Shown here one piece after another: positions 60,781-64,000 of a DNA stretch of 64,000 nt. The notes below the pieces were generated by a model. It saw only the letters and a program-made list of their open reading frames with translations, was not told the origin of the DNA and did no database searches. The position numbers and the translations under genes were made by a program. How positions within the stretch are numbered: the first letter of the stretch is position 1; the number at the start of each line of letters is the position of its first letter. Source of the stretch: Castellaniella sp040276085 (GTDB lineage Bacteria; Pseudomonadota; Gammaproteobacteria; Burkholderiales; Burkholderiaceae_B); assembly GCF_040276085.1 (NCBI RefSeq), contig NZ_JBELOK010000003.1, positions 124,001 to 188,000 of the forward strand, in the 5' to 3' direction.

Positions 60781-60794
60781 GCGAATCATTATCA
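60780..60794 (-). promoter_or_regulatory. Fur box at the bfd start
   Basis: On the minus strand TGATAAT-G-ATTCGCA matches the 7-1-7 Fur core (TGATAAT-N-ATTATCA) at 12 of 14 positions. It abuts the bfd ATG, so iron-loaded Fur would block both promoter clearance and the start region. Confidence 0.7.
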
Positions 60795-60838
60795 TCTGAT
60801 TTTAAATTGATGGCAAGCACTTTTTGCCACAACCGTTT

Positions 60839-62218
60839 TTATCGTGCCTGTGCCTTGCGCACACTGGCCACCGGCACCCCCATGGCCTCACGGTATTTGG
60901 CCACCGTGCGGCGTGCCAGCACAAAGCCCTGCTCGGCCAACAAGGTGGCCAGCCGCATGTCCGACAGCGGCTTGTCGGCAGGCTCTGCCTCCAGCAGCGT
61001 CCGCATCACCGCCTGAATCGCTCGCGCCGAGGCGTCTTCGCCGGAGGTGGTTTGCAAGGCGGTGCCAAAAAAGTGCTTCAATTCGACAACGCCCCAGGGC
61101 GTTTGTGCATATTTCAGGCGGGTGGCTCGCGAAATCGTGGATTCATGAAGCTCAAGCGCCTGGGCAACCTCACGCAGCACCAGAGGCTTGATCGCGGACT
61201 CGCCATGCTCAAAGAACGGCTGTTGATGATCGACAATGAAATCGGCCACACGCAAAATGGTTTGCCCCCGCTGGCTCAGGTGCTGGAGCCATTGCCGGGC
61301 TTCGCGAACCTGCTCGCGCAGCCGCGTGCCCCCTGCTGCCTCCAGCTGCTGCGCCAGCTCGGGATCAATCCGCAGCGGGGTTTCGAGAGCCGGATTCAGG
61401 CTGGCTACCCAACGCGTACCCGCCCGGTAAAAGAAGATATCCGGCACCACATAGTAGGTGGCGTCGTTGTCCCAGGCGCTCAGGGGATGGGGGTCCAGTT
61501 GCAGCAGCACGTGGTGGGCGGCATCCAGATGCGCCCGATCACAAGCCAGCGCCTGACACAGGCGTGCCCAGCGGCCTGCGCCCAAGTCGGGCAGATGCTG
61601 GGTCAGGCGCAAGGCACAATCCAGCACCGGCGCAGGCCACTCGGCGGCTCGTGCACGCAGCTGCAATTGCAGGCATTCCGGCAAGCTGCGCGCTCCAACA
61701 CCGACCGGGTCGAACGACTGCAGCAGACGCAGCGCCGCCTGCCACTCACTGTCATCCACCTGCCAGTCGGGCGGCAGCGCACCCGCATGGCTGGCAGGCT
61801 CGAACAGCAGGTAGCCATGCGCATCCAGCTCGCCGATCAGGACGGCAACCAGCGCCTGATCCCGCCCGCTTGCCTGCGTCGTGCGCAATTGTTGCAATAA
61901 ATGATCAGTGAGGCTCTGCGGGGCGGGTGATTCCGGGATATCATCCGTGACAGCCTGGCGCACAGGCTGCACCCAATGACGCTCCAGCATCTCGGCCTGC
62001 GCAGACGAATCACCCGGGGCAGGTGCCTCAGACGCCGGATACGGGATCTCCCGGCTTGGCTCGGTGTACTCCAGTACGGGGTTATCCGCCACCGCCTGCG
62101 CGATTTCCTGTTCCAGTTCCTGGGTCGAGCACTGCAGCAGCTTCAGACCCTGGCGCAGTTGCAGGGTCAGCGTCAATTGCTGGTGCTGGCCGAGCTCCAG
62201 GGAAGCTTGCGTACGCAT
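60839..62218 (-). CDS. rpoN: RNA polymerase sigma-54 factor
   Basis: 459-residue sigma-54. Region I is Gln/Leu-rich (QHQQLTLTLQLRQGLKLLQCSTQELEQEI), followed by an acidic Pro-rich linker, the core-binding domain, a helix-turn-helix with LHESTISRATRLKYAQTPWG and the RpoN box ARRTVAKYREAM. It directs activator-dependent transcription at GG-N10-GC promoters. The ATG at 62218 is at region I; the longer frame to 62425 was rejected. It is divergent from the small membrane protein gene by 18 bp. Confidence 0.95.
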   Translation of the reverse strand: MRTQASLELGQHQQLTLTLQLRQGLKLLQCSTQELEQEIAQAVADNPVLEYTEPSREIPYPASEAPAPGDSSAQAEMLERHWVQPVRQAVTDDIPESPAPQSLTDHLLQQLRTTQASGRDQALVAVLIGELDAHGYLLFEPASHAGALPPDWQVDDSEWQAALRLLQSFDPVGVGARSLPECLQLQLRARAAEWPAPVLDCALRLTQHLPDLGAGRWARLCQALACDRAHLDAAHHVLLQLDPHPLSAWDNDATYYVVPDIFFYRAGTRWVASLNPALETPLRIDPELAQQLEAAGGTRLREQVREARQWLQHLSQRGQTILRVADFIVDHQQPFFEHGESAIKPLVLREVAQALELHESTISRATRLKYAQTPWGVVELKHFFGTALQTTSGEDASARAIQAVMRTLLEAEPADKPLSDMRLATLLAEQGFVLARRTVAKYREAMGVPVASVRKAQAR

Positions 62219-62236
62219 ACTCAACTCATCAAAGCC

Positions 62237-62782
62237 ATGACACAGGAACCATACCAAACCCCCAATCGACAAGACGCCAGCCTGCTGCGGCACATTGTGC
62301 TGAAGCTGACGGCCACCGCCAAGATAGCATCTGCCGCCCTGGTGGTGCTGGTGGCATTGGTCTGGTATCAGCTGCTTAACCGCCTGCTGGCGTTTGGAAA
62401 CGGCGTTGATTATGCCGGAAACCATCTGGTAGGGGCAGAAGCCACGGCTTTGTTGCAGCGTTACAACCCGTACTTCTGGGTTGCACTGGTTATTTTATGC
62501 ACGATCATCGTAGCCTGGGTGGTGTACCAGGTGGTGCGCGGCATTCTTGCACGGTCACGTCAAAAGTGGGTAGACAACGCTTCGTTTCAGCAGCTCGAAC
62601 AGCAATTGTCAGCCCCCGCCCTGGAGGTTCTGCTGTGGGCCTGGCAGGCGCGCGACGAGCCCCTGCGCGTCGGCGACCTCCAACTGGCCCGGCAAGAAAT
62701 CCATGCGGGCCGATCCCAACGGCTGCAACAAGCCGCACGACAGCTGGCCACCCTCGAAGACGCTCGCCAGCGCAACAGTTAA
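62237..62782 (+). CDS. Hypothetical two-helix membrane protein
   Basis: 181 residues. Two membrane helices (near residues 28-48 and 78-102) with a short exported loop between are followed by a cytoplasmic domain of about 75 residues rich in Gln, Ala and Arg, likely coiled coil (FQQLEQQLSAPALEVLLWAWQ and ARQEIHAGRSQRLQQAARQLATLE). I do not recognise a family. The ATG at 62237 was preferred because the frame further upstream is antisense to rpoN. It is tightly divergent from rpoN, so their promoters must overlap the other's coding sequence. Confidence 0.7.
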   Translation: MTQEPYQTPNRQDASLLRHIVLKLTATAKIASAALVVLVALVWYQLLNRLLAFGNGVDYAGNHLVGAEATALLQRYNPYFWVALVILCTIIVAWVVYQVVRGILARSRQKWVDNASFQQLEQQLSAPALEVLLWAWQARDEPLRVGDLQLARQEIHAGRSQRLQQAARQLATLEDARQRNS

Positions 62783-62852
62783 GCAACGGTATGGCGGCCT
62801 TTGGCCGCACAAACCTTGCGCAACCACAAAAAATGTGTTTGACTTACACACT

Positions 62853-62993
62853 ATGAACACTTCACGCGCACCCATCTTCTCTTTGCCGCAGGCCTCTGCC
62901 GGCAACGGGCTGCGCGCGCGCCAGGCTGCACCTGCAGCCTTTGCGCTTCCCCTGTCGGGCCTACTACTTCTAGCGATCGGTTGCCGGGCCTAG
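62853..62993 (+). CDS. leuL: leuA leader peptide (leucine attenuator)
   Basis: A 46-residue peptide begins MNTSRAPIFSLP and near its end has four successive leucines encoded CTA CTA CTT CTA (62961-62972), codons little used in this GC-rich genome, then AIGCRA and a stop at 62991-62993, about 100 bp before leuA. Stalling at scarce charged tRNA-Leu would change folding of the following RNA. The name leuL is by analogy to enteric leader peptides. Confidence 0.75.
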   Translation: MNTSRAPIFSLPQASAGNGLRARQAAPAAFALPLSGLLLLAIGCRA

Positions 62994-63051
62994 CGCCGCG
63001 TGGCAGTTCGGCAACCAGTTCGCCACATCTTCGCCATCCCGCGATTTTTTT
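62979..63051 (+). promoter_or_regulatory. Attenuator structures between leader peptide and leuA
   Basis: GGTTGCCG (62979-62986) pairs perfectly with CGGCAACC (63009-63016). A competing, overlapping hairpin pairs CGCGTGGC (62997-63004) with GCCA-TCC-CGCG (63033-63043), followed by seven T (63045-63051), which fits an intrinsic terminator. The first stem starts 6 bases after the leucine codon run, where a stalled ribosome would cover it. The precise alternative folds were not computed. Confidence 0.6.
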
Positions 63052-63092
63052 GCATCCGTGATCCGGACGCACTTCCCTGACAGGTTACCGAC

Positions 63093-64000
63093 ATGATTCA
63101 AAATCCCGCCTCCAAATACGTCCCGTTTGCGCCGTTTACGCGCGACTACGCCGAGCGCACCTGGCCCAGCCACCGCATCACCACGCCCCCCATCTGGATG
63201 AGCACCGACTTGCGTGACGGCAACCAGGCCCTGATCGAACCCATGAGCGTCGATCGCAAGCTGCGGTTCTTCGACCAACTGGTCAAGATCGGCTTCAAGG
63301 AAATCGAAGTGGGTTTCCCCTCGGCATCGCAAACCGACTTTGATTTTGTCCGCAAGCTGGTAGACGAGAACCGCATCCCCGACGACGTCACCATCATTGG
63401 CCTTACCCAGGCCCGCGAAGACCTGATCGAACGCACTGTACAAGCCCTGGCTGGCGCCCGGCATGCCATCGTGCACATGTACAACGCCTGTGCACCTGCT
63501 TTTCGCAAGATTGTCTTCAAAATGAGCCGCGACGAAGTTCGCGAGATCGCTGTCCAGGGCACACGCGCCGTCAAGGCAGCCGTCAGCCATCATCCTGAAA
63601 CCCACTGGCGCTACGAGTACTCACCCGAGGTCTTCAGCACCACCGAGCCCGATTTCGCGCTCGAGGTATGCGACGCCGTGGTGGCCACCTGGCAACCCAC
63701 GGTACAAGACCGCATCATCCTTAATCTGCCGGCCACCATCGAGGCCACTACGCCCAATCTGTATGCCGACCAGATCGAATGGATGCACCGCAACCTCAAG
63801 CAGCGCGACACCATTGTCCTGAGCGTGCATCCGCACAACGACCGCGGCACTGCTGTGGCCGCCGCCGAGTTTGCCGTGATGGCCGGCGCCGACCGTATCG
63901 AAGGTTGCCTGTTTGGCAATGGCGAGCGCACCGGCAACGTTGATCTGGTGACATTGGCCCTGAACCTGTACACCCAGGGGGTCCATCCGGGGCTGGACTT
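63093..64000 (+). CDS. leuA: 2-Isopropylmalate synthase (class II), N-terminal part cut by window end
   Basis: The frame from ATG 63093 runs open to the window end (302 codons). It begins with SKYVPFAPFTRDYAERTWPS and has the catalytic DLRDGNQAL motif, EIEVGFPSASQTDFDF and the metal-binding HPHNDRG, then LFGNGERTGNVD. This N-terminus matches class II isopropylmalate synthases, which condense acetyl-CoA with 2-oxoisovalerate in the committed step of leucine synthesis and are feedback inhibited by leucine through a C-terminal domain outside the window. A leader peptide and attenuator precede it. Confidence 0.95.
   Translation, partial: MIQNPASKYVPFAPFTRDYAERTWPSHRITTPPIWMSTDLRDGNQALIEPMSVDRKLRFFDQLVKIGFKEIEVGFPSASQTDFDFVRKLVDENRIPDDVTIIGLTQAREDLIERTVQALAGARHAIVHMYNACAPAFRKIVFKMSRDEVREIAVQGTRAVKAAVSHHPETHWRYEYSPEVFSTTEPDFALEVCDAVVATWQPTVQDRIILNLPATIEATTPNLYADQIEWMHRNLKQRDTIVLSVHPHNDRGTAVAAAEFAVMAGADRIEGCLFGNGERTGNVDLVTLALNLYTQGVHPGLD

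Noticed and set aside
62834..62850. TGTGT-N7-ACACA inverted repeat and TTGACT box before the leuA leader
   Set aside because: Suggestive of an operator or -35 box, but no -10 box lies at the right distance and only one copy is seen, so it is not claimed.

Overview
The window is 64 kb of a GC-rich chromosome from a betaproteobacterium of the order Burkholderiales, most probably family Alcaligenaceae (Bordetella / Achromobacter / Castellaniella / Pusillimonas side). The basis is close protein resemblance (for example the EngB N-terminus), ResBC (system II) cytochrome c maturation, a cytochrome bc1 operon followed by sspA-sspB, class II leuA, and TAXI-TRAP and Liv-type transporters with Bordetella-like porins. 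No phage, insertion sequence or CRISPR array was recognised.

Layout. 0-20.8 kb is conserved housekeeping: the 5' end of aroK (-), mrcA-lptM-lysA (+), a frameshifted membrane GGDEF/EAL gene (+), ccsB-resB and cytochrome c4 (-), engB and hemB (+), a DegS/DegQ protease (-), a NIF3 protein (+), a repeat-rich gap, mscL (-), petABC-sspAB (+) and tRNA-Thr. 20.8-34 kb is accessory. A decayed XRE antitoxin lies beside the tRNA, followed by an unusual oxidative gene set. On the minus strand this is a heme-oxygenase-like diiron protein, aldehyde dehydrogenase, GlcG/HbpS protein and [2Fe-2S] flavoreductase in one operon; a gamma-glutamyltransferase, porin, RidA protein and ion transporter; and a second operon of ferredoxin, unknown 104-residue protein and ferredoxin. 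A TSUP transporter and an FCD-type GntR regulator sit between them. Near-identical operators built on TGTATAC-C-GTATACA precede both oxidative operons, and related sites flank the transporter promoters, so the set looks like one GntR regulon. I could not match it to a described pathway.

34.6-44.2 kb holds an AraC regulator with a divergent SBF-like transporter, then an acyl-CoA dehydrogenase / acyl-CoA ligase / TetR operon and a five-gene Liv-type ABC importer. The promoters of these last two units have the same design, a palindrome filling the 17-bp spacer between TTGA-type -35 and TATGTT -10 boxes. This suggests one TetR regulon for uptake, CoA activation and oxidation of a carboxylic acid.

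44.2-64 kb: a CLC chloride protein and CPA-type antiporter (-), a TAXI-TRAP importer with DUF1850 (+), a DUF2868 membrane protein with a DUF3482 GTPase (+), lemA and a TPM-domain gene (-), rhlE, prfC and a cysteine-containing exported protein (+), bacterioferritin and Fur-controlled bacterioferritin-associated ferredoxin (-), rpoN (-), a small membrane protein (+), and leuA cut by the window end, preceded by a leucine-codon leader peptide and attenuator.
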